This document shows positions 23,603-34,980 of a DNA stretch of 64,000 nucleotides, piece after piece. The stretch is taken from assembly GCF_009389715.1 (NCBI RefSeq), contig NC_052395.1:25945670-26009669 (forward strand), given 5' to 3'. The DNA comes from Phoenix dactylifera (taxonomy: Eukaryota > Streptophyta > Magnoliopsida > Arecales > Arecaceae). Position 1 is the stretch's first letter; each line of letters begins with the position of its first letter. The notes under the pieces were generated by a model, which made no database searches, was not told the origin of the DNA, and saw only the letters and a program-made list of their open reading frames with translations. A program made the position numbers and the translations under genes.

Positions 23603-26600
23603 ATGAAGCTAAGAAGCAAAGGGGCTTCCAACGCCTCTCGACGTTCTCCACCCAGTCCTGAGCATTCCGTCCGGAACTCACCACCTCCGGCCGAGTCAAC
23701 CCCTCAAGTTCGGCCGGAGCAGTTTGATGCTCTAGTGCAACAAGTGCAAGCCTTGGCTACCGCTGTCCAAAGCTTGCAACCCAGGGGCATCCCAACGGCA
23801 CCGCCTCCTCCGGCTCCAGCTCAACCGGAGCCTCCTACAAGCGGACTTCCCCTTCGAGGTCAGGACTCCCAAGTCTAGGCCTCCCTCTGGAGAGAGCACC
23901 CAGCCAGAGGCTACGGAGGCTGGCCACAGCCTTCAGAAGCTGAGTCGGTTCCAAGGCAACCTGCGCTCGAACGAACCGCTGCAGCGATCCTCCAGAATGA
24001 TGAACTCGACAAGAAGGTCGAGAAGCTGGAGCGCCAAATCCAGGCACTCCACGGGAGAAAATCAGGACGTGATAACGACTTCGAGTTCACTACGAAGTCA
24101 CCCTTCTCCCCGGAGATCGAAGATGAACCGGTCCCACTACGGTTCAAGATGCCCCAGGTGGAGCCTTACAACGGCAAGGCTGATCCCCTTGACCACCTGG
24201 AGAGTTACCGGGTCTTAATGGCCCTACAAGGAGCCTCGGAGGCCATGATGTGCAAAGCTTTTCCGGCGACACTCCGAGGGCCAGCCCGGCTTTGGTTCAC
24301 CGGGCTGAAGCCGAGTACTGTCTCTTCTTTTGAGCAGCTCGGCAGACAATTTGCTGGCAACTTTGCCGCCAGCCAGCCCCAGCGGCGGACATCCGACTCC
24401 CTCCTTGACATTAAACAAAAGGAGGGAGAATCCTTCAAGGAGTACTTGGACCGGTTCACCGCCGCAACATGGGAGGTCCGGGAGCTTGACCAGTCCATCG
24501 CGATGTCCGCACTAAAGACTGGAGCCCGGTCCTACAGATTCCTCTTCTCGATCGAGAAGAATTTTTCTGCGGACCTCACTGAAATGTTCGCTCGGGCGCG
24601 GAAGTATGCCAAGGCAGAAGAGGCCGTGGCGGTTAGGCGGGGTGGGACCGAGCAGAACCCCAAGAAGAGACGTCGCGAGGAGCGCGGCCGGCCCAGAAGT
24701 CCGTCTCCGCGACGAGCTAAGAATCCGCCCCGCCCGAAGAGTCCACCCCGGTTGAGAGGACCGCCACAGCAGAGGTCACCACTCCGCCCGAGGTTCCCAC
24801 TGCAGGCCCGTGCACTCGAAGGGAGGTATGAAAAGTATACTCCCCTCAATGCTCCTCGGGCTGAAATCCTCATGGAGATTGAGAGTCGGGATTGCATCCG
24901 GCTCCCACCTACGAAGCTAGACACCAGAATCCGGCGTGATCTCCGGAAGTATTGTCGTTTCCACCGGGATCACGGCCATGATACCGAGGATTGTTATCAG
25001 CTCCGAAATGAGATCGAAGCACTCATTCGTCGAGGGGTGCTCGATCGGTTTGTGCAGGGCCGGCGTGAAGGGAAGAAGCCAGCTGAAGGAGCAGCACAGC
25101 CTGAAGGTTCAAATGCCAACAGGCCCATCGCCGGCGTCATCAACACTATCCGAGGCGGGACCTCGGCTGGAGAAGCCTCAGGGGAAGAAGCCTCCTCAAA
25201 GCGCCCGCGCACCTCTGAAGCCATCTCCTTCTCAGATGATGATCTAGAGGGAGTCGAAACTCCCCATGATGATGCCGTGGTCATCTCCATGATCATAAAT
25301 AAATTTGATGTAAAACGCATCCTGGTTGATAATGGAAGCTCGGCGAATGTTTTGTATTTTGGTGCTTATTGTAAAATGGGGATGACAAAAGAACAGCTGC
25401 GGAGGATGAATGCTCCGTTAGTTGGATTTACTGGGGATTCAGTCCCAGTAGAGGGCGAGATCGACCTTTTGGTCACAGCCGGGCTCGCCCCTCGTGAAAG
25501 TACTGTGGGTATGAGCTTCCTTGTAATACGCCTGCCCTCGGTTTACAATGCCATCCTCGGAAGACCAGGACTCAACGCCCTCCGAGCAGTGGTCTCAACT
25601 CACCACCTGCTGATGCGATTCCCTACCAGCCAGGGAGTCGGTGAAGTTCGAGGGGACCAAATAGTGGCAAGGCGATGCTACCTAGCGACCCACGAGGCAA
25701 GACGACCAGCCGAGGTGCCTGCCCCAATGACTGACCAGCCTTCGACTGAAATTATGGAGGCACGGGTCAACCCCCAGAAAGAGAGGGTAGAGCCTGGTGA
25801 GTTGATAATTCAAGTTCCCTTACGAGAGAACTTTTCCGAGCTAACCGTGCAGGTCGGCTCTGGCCTTGGCGAACACGAGAGGAGTCGCCTCGTCAACTTC
25901 CTACGGGACAACATGGATGTCTTCGCATGGTCGCCTGCAGACATGCCGGGGATAGATCCGGAGGTCATGGTCCACCGGCTTCAGGTGAAGCCGACCTGCA
26001 AGCCCGTGCGACAAAAGAAGCGAGGCGCTGCCCCTGAACGACAATGAGCAGCAGCCGAAGAGGTCGGCAAGCTCCTTGAAGCCAGCTTCATCCGGGAGAT
26101 ATCCTACCCGGAATGGCTCGCCAATGTGGTCCTTGTCAAGAAAGCCAGTGGGAAGTGGCGTATGTGCGTGGACTATACCGACCTGAATAAAGCCTGCCCG
26201 AAGGACAGCTTTCCACTCCCCAGCATCGACCAGCTCGTAGACTCCACCTCGGGTCACGAGCTGCTGGCATTCATGGACGTCTTTTCCGAATACAACCAGA
26301 TCCGCATGGCGCCGGAAGATGAGGAAAAGACAGCCTTCATCACCGACGGGGGAACCTACTGCTACAAGGTAATGCCATTCGGCTTGAAAAATGCCGGGGC
26401 AACTTATCAAAGGCTGGTCAGCCGGATCTTCAAAGACCAAATAGGCCGAAACATGGAGGTCTACGTGGATGACATGCTGGTGAAAAGCAAGGTGGCGCAA
26501 GACCACATAGCCGACCTCAATGAAGCATTCTCCACACTCCGAAAGTACCAGATGAAGCTCAACCCAGCTAAATGTGCATTCGGGGTCACCTCCGGCAAAT

Positions 26601-29025
26601 TCCTCGGCTTCATCATTACACAACGAGGAATTGAGGCCAATCCAGAGAAGATCCGAGCCCTCCAAGAGATGACACCTCCCAGGACGGTCAAAGAGGTACA
26701 GCGGCTCACGGGCCGAGTGGCAGCCCTCGGGAGATTCATCTTCCGCTCGGCCGAGCGCTGCCTTCCATTCTTTGCAGCCCTCAAGAAGCCGAAGAACTTT
26801 TTATGGTCGGACGAGTGCCAGCGATCTTTTGAAGAGCTCAAGCACCTACTGGCTTCCCCTCCCCTGCTCATGAAGCCTCAACAGGGTGAGCTCCTCTACT
26901 TGTATCTAGCTGTCTCCCCTGTAGCAGTAAGCTCGGTCCTGGTCCGAGAGCAGGGCAAACTCCAGAAGCCAGTATATTATACCAGTCGAGTCTTAAGGGA
27001 CGCCGAGACCCGATACTCCAAGCTTGAGAAGACCGCCTATGCTTTGGTCATCTCGGCTCGGAGGCTCCGACCCTACTTCCAAGCTCATACAGTGGCTGTG
27101 CTGACTGACCAGCCGGTCAAGCAGATCCTGCAGAGATCAGATCGCGCGGGTCGGATCACTAAATGGGCCATTGAGCTCGGAGAATTCGACATCGAGTACC
27201 GGCCCAGACCGGCGATCAAAGCACAAGCACTCGCAGACTTTATAGTCGAGTGCACCATACCGGATGAGGTCGAGCCTGAACCTGAGCCACCGGTGGAGCT
27301 GACCCCAAGTTTGACATGGACTCTGCATGTCGATGGCTCTTCAAACTCGGGAGGTAGCGGAGCGGAACTTATCCTCACCAGCCCGGAAGGGTGGTTGCCA
27401 AGCAAGCCTTGCGCCTCGAATTTCCTGCCTCAAATAACATGGCGGAGTATGAGGCACTTGTCGCCGGGCTCAAGCTAGCCAAGGAGCTAGGAGTGAAGGG
27501 CTTGAAGGCCTTCAGTGATTCTCAGCTCGTCGTCAACCAAATTATGGGCGACTTCGAAGCCAGAGACCCGACCATGCAGAAGTATCTTCAGAAGGTACGG
27601 GATCTCGTCTCGACCTTGGAGTCCTTTCATATTCAACATGTTGCCAGGTCGGAGAATCTCAGGGCCGACCAGCTATCAAAGCTGGCATCCTCTCGCATGA
27701 GCGAGCTTCCCAAAGAGGCAGTGCTGGAATATCTCCAAAAGCCCAGCACAAACGGGCCCGAGCAGACCCTCTGCACCGAGTTCGAGCCAAGCTGGATGGA
27801 TGAACTCATCAACTATCTGCAAGACGAAACCCTCCCCGCTGATGAACGAGAGGCTCGCCGAATCAAGCGCCTCGTCACCCGGTACATACTACACGAGGGA
27901 AAGCTCTATCGGAGATCCTTCACCTCTCCCCTCCTCAGATGCCTTCGCCCAATGGAAGCTAATTATGCCCTGCGCGAAGTCCACGAAGGGATTTGTGGAA
28001 ACCATCTGGGAGGGCGAGCATTGGCCCATAAAATTCTGCGCCAAGGATATTATTGGCCGACACTCCAGAAGGATGCTATGGATTTCGTCCAAAGATGCGA
28101 CCGGTGCCAAAGAAACGCCAATGTTCAGCGCCGGCCCTCGGCTCCTTTGACCTCTATCAGCTCCCCTTGGCCCTTTGCCCAGTGGGGGATTGACATTCTA
28201 GGGCCATTTCCATTGGCCACCGGGCAAAGAAAGTTTCTGGTCGTCTCCATCGACTACTTCATAAAGTGGGTAGAAGCCGAGCCCCTCGCCCGGATCACCG
28301 AGCAGAAGATGCGGGATTTCGTCTGGAAGTCCATCATTTGCAGATTCGGGCTTCCCCGCATCCTTATCTCTGACAACGGTCGCCAGTTCGACAACATCCA
28401 TTTCAGAGAGTTCTGCTCCGAGCTTGGCATTGACCACCGCTTCACCTCGGTCGCGCATCCTCAGACAAACAGAGAAACCGAGGTAACAAATCGTACTATC
28501 TTGCAGGGTCTCAAAGCCAGGCTCGACAAATCTAAAGGACAATGGGTCGAAGACCTGTACAATGTCCTGTGGGCTTACCGGACCACGTTCCGCGTCCCCA
28601 CCGGCGAGACTCCCTTCAACCTAACATATGGGACGAAGGCCGTCATTCCACTAGAGATTGGGCTCCCCTCTCCAAGAGTTGAGCACCATGATGCCAGCTC
28701 CAACTCTTCGCAGCTCAGAGGCAACCTCGACCTGATCGAGGAAACAAGGGAGGCCGCCCGAGTGCGTATGGCAAGGTACCAGCAAAAGACAGCTCAGTAC
28801 TACAACGCCAGGGTCAAAGTCAAATCTTTCAGACCAGGAAACCTTGTCCTCAGAAGAGCTGAAGCCTCCCGACCAACTGAGCAAGGGAAGCTGGCCCCGA
28901 ATTGGGAAGGACCATACCGAGTCACGTGCATCCGCCGATCCGGGACTTATAAGCTAGAGTCCCTAGACGGGACTCCCATTCCGCGGAGTTGGAGCTCTGA
29001 AAATCTCCGCGTGTACCACCAGTAG
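23603..29025 (+). pseudogene. Element 2 gag-pol polyprotein (two stops, one frameshift)
   Basis: ATG at 23603 (MKLRSKGAS). Domains in order: gag core (RLWFTGLKPSTVSSFEQLGR), zinc-knuckle-like CRFHRDHGHDTEDCYQLRNE, aspartic protease VDNGSSANVLY, reverse transcriptase with MPFGLKNAGATYQ and catalytic YVDD, RNase H, a second RNase H (HVDGSSNSGGSGAE), and integrase with its HHCC finger (CDRCQ) and the GID, SDNG and E residues. TAG at 23876-23878 and TGA at 26045-26047 interrupt the frame. A one-base loss in a G-run near 27391 shifts it before the integrase frame, which then runs open to 29025. The usual NGQ before the third catalytic residue of integrase reads NRE here. The element cannot make a full polyprotein. 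Confidence 0.93.
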
Positions 29026-29264
29026 AACCCTAAGGGGTTCCCCATTATTCAACCATTGAATTTCATTCTATGAATTTCATTTCACAATAAACTGATGGTT
29101 TGCGTGCTTATTCCGAGCTCACCAATTCTCCTGATTATCTCATGCCATCAGGTTTATTCTTCTTCCCTGACCACGGTTGGGATGCCCCGGTGCCTCGGGA
29201 TGATGGAGTATCTACGTGGGCTCCCTGAAGATGTTCGTGGGTTCGTGGCGCGCTCTCCACCGGC

Positions 29265-29652
29265 GACGAGCTCGGCCCGTGCTCCATCGACTATGAGTAG
29301 CGGTCCTCTCTGACCGGACGAGCTCGGCTCGTGCTCCATCGACTATTGAGTAGCGGTCCTCTCTGACCGGACGAGCTCGGCTCGTGCTCCATCGACTATG
29401 AGTAGCGGTCCTCTCTGACCGGACGAGCTCGGCTCGTGCTCCATCGACTATTGAGTAGCGGTCCTCTCTGACCGGACGAGCTCGGCTCGTGCTCCATCGA
29501 CTATGAGTAGCGGTCCTCTCTGACCGGACGAGCTCGGCTCGTGCTCCATCGACTATTGAGTAGCGGTCCTCTCTGACCGGACGAGCTCGGCTCGTGCTCC
29601 ATCGACTATGAGTAGCGGTCCTCTCTGACCGGACGAGCTCGGCTCGTGCTCC
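29265..29652. repeat. 52/53-bp alternating tandem repeat in element 2
   Basis: About seven units of GACGAGCTCGGCTCGTGCTC plus CATCGACTAT(T)GAGTAGCGGTCCTCTCTGACCG. Units alternate between 52 and 53 bp (ACTATGAG versus ACTATTGAG), so the true period is a 105-bp dimer. The GAGCTCGGCTC core is nearly palindromic. Confidence 0.93.
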
Positions 29653-29811
29653 TACCCCGACCTCGGCCGGGATGCCTCGAGACGTCGAGATGCTCCGGTT
29701 TATTGGGATGCCCCGATGCGTTGGGATGCGGTCTTCATTGACCAAGACGAGCTCGGCTCGCTGTCCGCCGGCTCCAGCCGACGAGCTCAGCTCGTTCTCC
29801 ATCGCCGGATT

Positions 29812-30560
29812 TCTCTGCCTATGTCCTCGAAGAACGGACCCCGAGCAGAGGAGCATCTTTAGTCGCCTCGGCGCAAGGACGCATACGGTACCAGGTACCC
29901 GTTTATTTAATGTCTTTACATTGTTCTATTCTTGAACTTTTCTCTGCCGATGTCCTCGAAGAACGGACCCCGAGCAGAGAAGCGTCTTTAGTCGCCTCGG
30001 CGCAAGGACGCATACGGCACAAGGTACCCATTTATTTAATATTTTTACATTATCTGCTTTTGGATTTCTCTGCCGATGTCCTCGAAGAACGGACCCCGAG
30101 CAGAGGAGCGTCTTTAGTCGCCTCGGCGCAAGGACGCATACGGTACAAGGTACCCATTTATTTAATATTTTTACATTATCTGCTTTTGGATTTCTCTGCC
30201 GATGTTCTCGAAGAACGGACCCCGAGCAGAGGAGCGTCTTTAGTCGCCTCGGCGCAAGGACGCATACGGTATCAGGTACCCGTTTATTTAATGTCTTTAC
30301 ATTATTCTATTCTTGAACTTTTCTCTGCCGATGTCCTCAAAGAACGGACCCCGAGCAGAGGAGCGCCTTTTGTCGCCTCGGCACAGGGACGCTCACGGTA
30401 CAAGGTACCCATCTATGTTTTTACATTAACGCTTCTACATTATCTATTGTCCTCGGATCTCTGCCAACGTCCTTAAAGAATGGACTCCGAGCAGAAGAGC
30501 ATTTTCAATCGCCTCGGTGAAAGAATGCTCACGACACCAAACTATTATACTGTGGTGAAT
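29812..30560. repeat. 126-136-bp tandem repeat in element 2
   Basis: Six units begin TCTCTGCC at 29812, 29941, 30067, 30193, 30322 and 30458. Each contains GAAGAACGGACCCCGAGCAG and CTCGGCGCAAGGACGC, followed by an AT-rich half. The open frame across it (29910-30476) is a by-product of the repeat. Confidence 0.93.
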
Positions 30561-31019
30561 CCCCGTCACAAGCTGACGAGTATTCAACCCATTTGTTGGA
30601 AAAGAATCTGGTCCGCCCCGATAACTCAAGGCTCGGACCCAGAGTTCACTAACTGCGCTAAAATTTAAGTCCTAGAGACCGCCTTAGGGCTCGGTCGAAT
30701 TCTGGACTAAGCTCGGGAAGAGTCTCCGAGCCCAAATCCTTTTGGCGTAAGCGTTGTTATGCCGCCTGTCGAAGGACCGAGCAATGAAGCTCGGCAAGCC
30801 GAACCTAAAACCAAACCCTGTGGCGGGTAAAGCTGAGGCCATAGAGCCCATGTCCTTGGAGCCTAAAATGGGCCCGAACAGAAAAACTTGGGACTATAAC
30901 AGAATGGTTTCCAAAAATATGTATTCATTTCAAAAAAGCCCGCAGGCTGAGTACAAGGATTCGGGCTCGGCCCTTACAAATGTCGTGACCGTCCCGATTT
31001 AAAAATAACAGAAGTTATA
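30561..31019. other. Element 2 spacer between arrays and antisense gene
   Basis: About 460 bp without a recognised product. It should contain the 3' UTR of the antisense gene that ends at 31020. Confidence 0.5.
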
Positions 31020-33282
31020 TCAAGGCTCGAGCTCGACGACTTCGGTCTCAGCAGCGTCGGGAGCGGCAGGCTCAGCAGTCGGGGCTTCGGTAGCCTCGGC
31101 AGCAACGGGAATAGCCTCAGGGGCGGCTTCAGTCGCCTCGGCCAAACCTTCCTGGTTGACCCCAGGAGTTTCTGCCTCCGCCTCCGCCTCTGCCTCTGGC
31201 CTCTCGACCCCTGCTCCTGGTTGGAGCAGGTTCACATCGAAATTCGGGAGGAGCTGCCGCAGCTGGTTCCGGAAGTCCCGGAAGCCCTGAATCAGCCCGT
31301 TCACGCCCTCCTCTGCTAGGAGATCGCGAAACTCCTCCGACTCACGAAAGAGCGCCACTGCGCTCTGGGCTTGCTCCCGAGCCTCGAGCTCCCGAGCCTC
31401 ATGATAGGTGGCCTTCCGCTCGAGGTCCCTTAGCTCCCGCTCGAGCTCTAAGTGGCGAACGCGGGCGTTCCCCACCTCCTGCTCACGGGAGGCCAGCACT
31501 TCCTCGGCTTTGGCCAACCGAGCCTCTACGGCGCGCAGCTCGGACCTCGCCAATGCATGCGCGCCCTTCTCCTCCTCGAGCTCGGCGGTCAGAGCTCGGA
31601 CTTCCTCCTCGGATGCTCCAACTTTTCCTTGGAGCACCTGACGTTCGGCCTCGGCGGCTTGGTACTTCGCCTCGGCGGCTAGGTACTTCGCCTCGGCCTC
31701 GTCATAACCGTGCTGGCACCTCCGGGCCTTCTCCCGGTATTCTTGGACTAGGTGCATCAGCATCTCCGTCTCGTGCAAATGCTGTAAAAGAGACGAAAAG
31801 AAAAACATAAGGCGCCACTAGTAGAAAACCTATACAGATTACACAGGTGGAAAATTTTACTTACCCGGACAGCGTTGCAGCGGGTAATGTCCATGAAAGC
31901 ATTGTAGCTCATGGACTGCATCGCGGCCCGGTCGGCCGGGAGCAGCGCGACCCGGAATATCTCACGCGCTACTCGAGGGTTTTTGAGGGCCGAATCACCC
32001 TCGAATACTGACCAGGTGGGTGCAAGGGGCACCCGTTCCCCCGAGCCCGATGGGCCCGGAAGGCCAGCATCGGCTGGCCTAGGCGAAGCCGACCCCGAGG
32101 CTCCCTGACTGCTCCCCGGCTCGGAGCTAGGGGGCTGGGGTCGGACGAGCGGCTGATTTGACCGCCGCACAACTATAGCGGGGCGTGCAAGCACGAGACC
32201 CGCGGAACTCCTCCCCTGGTCGGCAACTGTAGCGTCCTGCCGACCAGGAATCTGCGCTAAAGGCGCTGGGCATGGGGGCGCCACCGAGGCTCCTCTGGAG
32301 CCCGAGCCCCCGGAATCCGCGCCTTCCCTCCGACCAGCTTCGGGGCGCGCGGGCTGAGAAGGGCCCGCCTCGGAGTGAGCGGGGCGAAAAGGACCCGCCT
32401 CGGCCACTGCTGCCGCCGGGGGCGCCGGGGGCACTGAGGTCGCCGAGACCTTCTGCTTCTTCCTCGGCTCGGTGGGCTCGCCCGAGAGCTCGGCTGCCCT
32501 CTTTTGAAAGCGAGCATAGAGGACTTCGCTTTTCGTCACCATCTTTGCGATATCTGCAAAGGCGAACAGGATTAGAACATTAGAACAGTAAGGAAATAAA
32601 AAGAGACACTGTAACTACCCTTACCGTGGGGACGTGCCGAGCTCAAGCCCACGTTCACCAAAGCGTCCTCACATATGAGGCCGTTCAGTAAGATGCCGTC
32701 CCCGAGGCTGCGGATGGCATCGAGGATCCCCTGCTCACGTGGAGAAAGTCTGGGGGGTTTGTTGATGGACTTGAGCTGAGCCGGTCCCCACCGGGGGTCA
32801 AACCCCCAGGACTGTGCAGAACCAAGGAGGAAGAATTTCTCCTTCCAGCCATGAATGGACAAGGGAGCACCATGAAAGAGTGGCCGACCCGCCCGAAGGG
32901 CGATGTAAAGCCACTCCCCGTCTCCCGGATTCGACTTAAAGATAAAAAGTCGCCGGAAAACGTTGACAGAGGTCGGAATCCCCTGCAGTAAACACAGTGA
33001 CAGGAAGCCCATCACTGTCCTCCAGGCATTCGGAGTGAGTTGCGCCGGAACCAACTGGCATACCGTCAGCAACTCATTCACGAAGCCGTGAAGAGGAAAT
33101 CGGAGGCCGGCCCAGAGTGATTCCAGGTGCACTCCAATCCGGCCTACCGGAGGATCGGTTATCCGATCCCTCCGCCTGGCGGGCTCCAAACGGAATCCGT
33201 GAAGAGGGAAGAACCACTCTTCGGTCATTTCGACCTCCAGGATGCTCATGGTGGACTCGACTTCGCTAGGGAGAGAACCCAT
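31020..33282 (-). CDS. Antisense accessory gene of element 2 (702 aa, 3 exons)
   Basis: Exons 33282-32625, 32553-31865 and 31781-31020 join in phase (658, 689 and 762 nt) into 703 codons with one terminal stop. Both introns (71 and 83 bp) are GT-AG. Exon 1 resembles the plant 'putative gypsy type transposon' domain (Transposase_28 family), with FPLHGFVNELLTV and FIFKSNPGDGEWLYIALRAG. Exon 2 is Pro/Ala/Ser-rich with a basic PRKKQK patch, possibly nuclear. Exon 3 is a long Glu/Ala/Arg coiled coil (roughly residues 450-620) with an acidic Ala/Glu tail. Antisense extra genes are known in some Tat elements such as Grande; function unknown. It is intact although gag-pol is broken. The start could also be a later Met. 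Confidence 0.82.
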
Positions 33283-33415
33283 TGCGAGAAAAAGAAATCA
33301 AAAAGAAGAGGGACCTGAGGGAAACGCCGGAGAGAAGGAACTTCGGTCTGAGGAAGACTGGAAGAAAAGCTGTAAACAGAAGGCAATTGAAAGAGGATAA
33401 GAGGCCAGGGGAGAG

Positions 33416-33424
33416 TTTAAATAG
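33416..33424 (-). promoter_or_regulatory. Putative TATA box of the antisense gene
   Basis: CTATTTAAA on the minus strand, about 135 bp upstream of the antisense ATG at 33282. It lies outside the LTR, so the gene may have its own promoter. Position and sequence are plausible, but transcription is not shown. Confidence 0.5.
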
Positions 33425-33767
33425 ACCTCCCCAACGGCCCAGATCAGCGAGAAAAATGCTGTATCCTGTTTAGATGGCGACGTGTGTCGGTCCAAAAGAC
33501 AGAACGACGCATTTAATTAGGGCTAGCGCTTCGGACACCGAAGCGCCCCATCGGATCGTGCGGCCCCATCATGAGCCCACGACGCGAGGACGCTTCGCAA
33601 AAAGTGTCCCAATAATGAGACTCTTCGGAAAAAGAGAGACGCCGCCTATTAAAGGCACCTCAAAGCGCTCGATAATTCAAAACGTGCAACAAATTAAAAT
33701 TTTCGGAACTCGTAATGCCCCAACTAAAGCTACTTCCCGCGCTCCAGCTGGTAGCCAACTGGAACTC

Positions 33768-33783
33768 GGAAGTCGGAGGGTAG
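33768..33783 (+). other. Element 2 polypurine tract
   Basis: Purine-rich sequence ending GTCGGAGGGTAG directly before the 3' LTR. Element 1 has GTCGGGGGTAG in the same place. Confidence 0.75.
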
Positions 33784-34980
33784 TGTTGGGGGAAAAACCC
33801 CAAGTCATACCGCCAGGGAGACGCTTGGCCAAAGAGCGCCGACCAGGAGGATGCTCGGCCAAAGAATGCCGACCAGAAAGGCGCTTGACTAAAGGGCGCC
33901 GACCGGAGAGAGCGCCAAGAGGCGCCCAATCAAAATAACCCAGTAGAGATGCTCGGATAGGAAGAGCCGACCAGCGGACGCCGACCAGAGAAGCGCTCAA
34001 CTAGAAAGCGCTGACTAGAGAGAGCGCCAAATAGAGGCGCTCGGCTAGAAGGTGCTCGCCCAAAGGGCGCCGACCAGGAGTACTCGAAGCAACCCCGCCA
34101 CAGGGCGCCCCTCTGGGCGACCAGCTCGGCTCGGCACCCTTGCCGAGCCGATGCCTTAACTAATACTCCTCCCTGCCAAGCTTTCTCGAAAGGTCCGGCG
34201 GCTATACACGCGACTCTACTATAGCCTGCCACTATCTCCAAGCCATCAAGGCATAAGATCTCTGCAGGTATTCGGCACGACCTGCCATTAATGCATGAGA
34301 CTCCCTCAAGTCTCCGATGCACCCAGTCATTTAATGAGCACGGCCTAAGACGATCTCCGGATCACTGAACCATCAGAGCGTATGGCTCTCCCTAACCGCC
34401 GGTTCATTCGGTAATAAATGCACTTACCATCCACGGACCCCAGGCCCACCACAGCCGGCGGTTCAACCACTCCAACAGGTCCGATCGACCGTGACAACTC
34501 CCTGATTCCGGTCCGATTCGGTCCCATTCTCCACTACGCCATTAATGGGCCAAATCGTGCCCAATTATTACAAAAGAGGACAAACCTCCTGTACCTCCCA
34601 GGTAACAAAAATCCTTCTATAAAAGAAAACCTGGGGGGAAAAGGATGGGGCCCCCGGACAGAACCCTCCTGGACCGGGTGAAAAGAAGCAAACAGCACAA
34701 ACACAATGGAGGATATCACCCTCTTCATCTTCTTCATCTTATCCAAATATTCCTGCTGTCTTCTCCATATACTCTCTTTCTTGCTCTCTACACATATCTG
34801 CCCCCCTCTGACTTAAGCATCGGAGGGCCGGCGCCGGGGAGCCCGGCCACCGGCTTTTTGCAGGACTTACACCCCTCCAGGAGGACGTCACCAGTCGGCG
34901 CGCCGCCGACCACCGTCCCTGCAGCGAAGCTCCTCCTTTCCCGGCTTCGCGGTAGCCCCCGGGTCCAATTTCCAGCAACA
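33784..34980 (+). repeat. Element 2, 3' LTR (1197 bp)
   Basis: Near-identical partner of the 5' LTR; the TSD CCTAT follows at 34981. Confidence 0.95.

Larger units (their letters stand above)
22371..34980 (+). mobile_element. Tat-type Ty3 retrotransposon with antisense gene, element 2
   Basis: 12,610 bp, LTR 22371-23568 and LTR 33784-34980, flanked by CCTAT duplications (22366-22370 and 34981-34985). It reads on the plus strand: 5' LTR, GTTGGCGCTAGAGGAAGG primer-like site, gag-pol with a second RNase H domain before integrase (a Tat-lineage trait), tandem arrays at 29.2-30.6 kb, an antisense three-exon gene, a purine tract and the 3' LTR. The LTRs differ at roughly twenty positions in 1.2 kb by eye, so it is young. 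Confidence 0.95.

Noticed and set aside
25901..26665. 254-codon minus-strand open frame opposite reverse transcriptase
   Set aside because: Antisense shadow of a conserved GC-rich pol region; no splice pattern or known domain, unlike the antisense gene at 31020-33282.
29212..29856. 214-codon minus-strand open frame with repeated SERTATHSRWSTSRARPVRE
   Set aside because: It comes only from the 52/53-bp tandem array, with no non-repeat domain.
29910..30476. 188-codon plus-strand open frame with repeated SADVLEERTPSR
   Set aside because: It is a product of the 126-136-bp tandem array in frame by chance.
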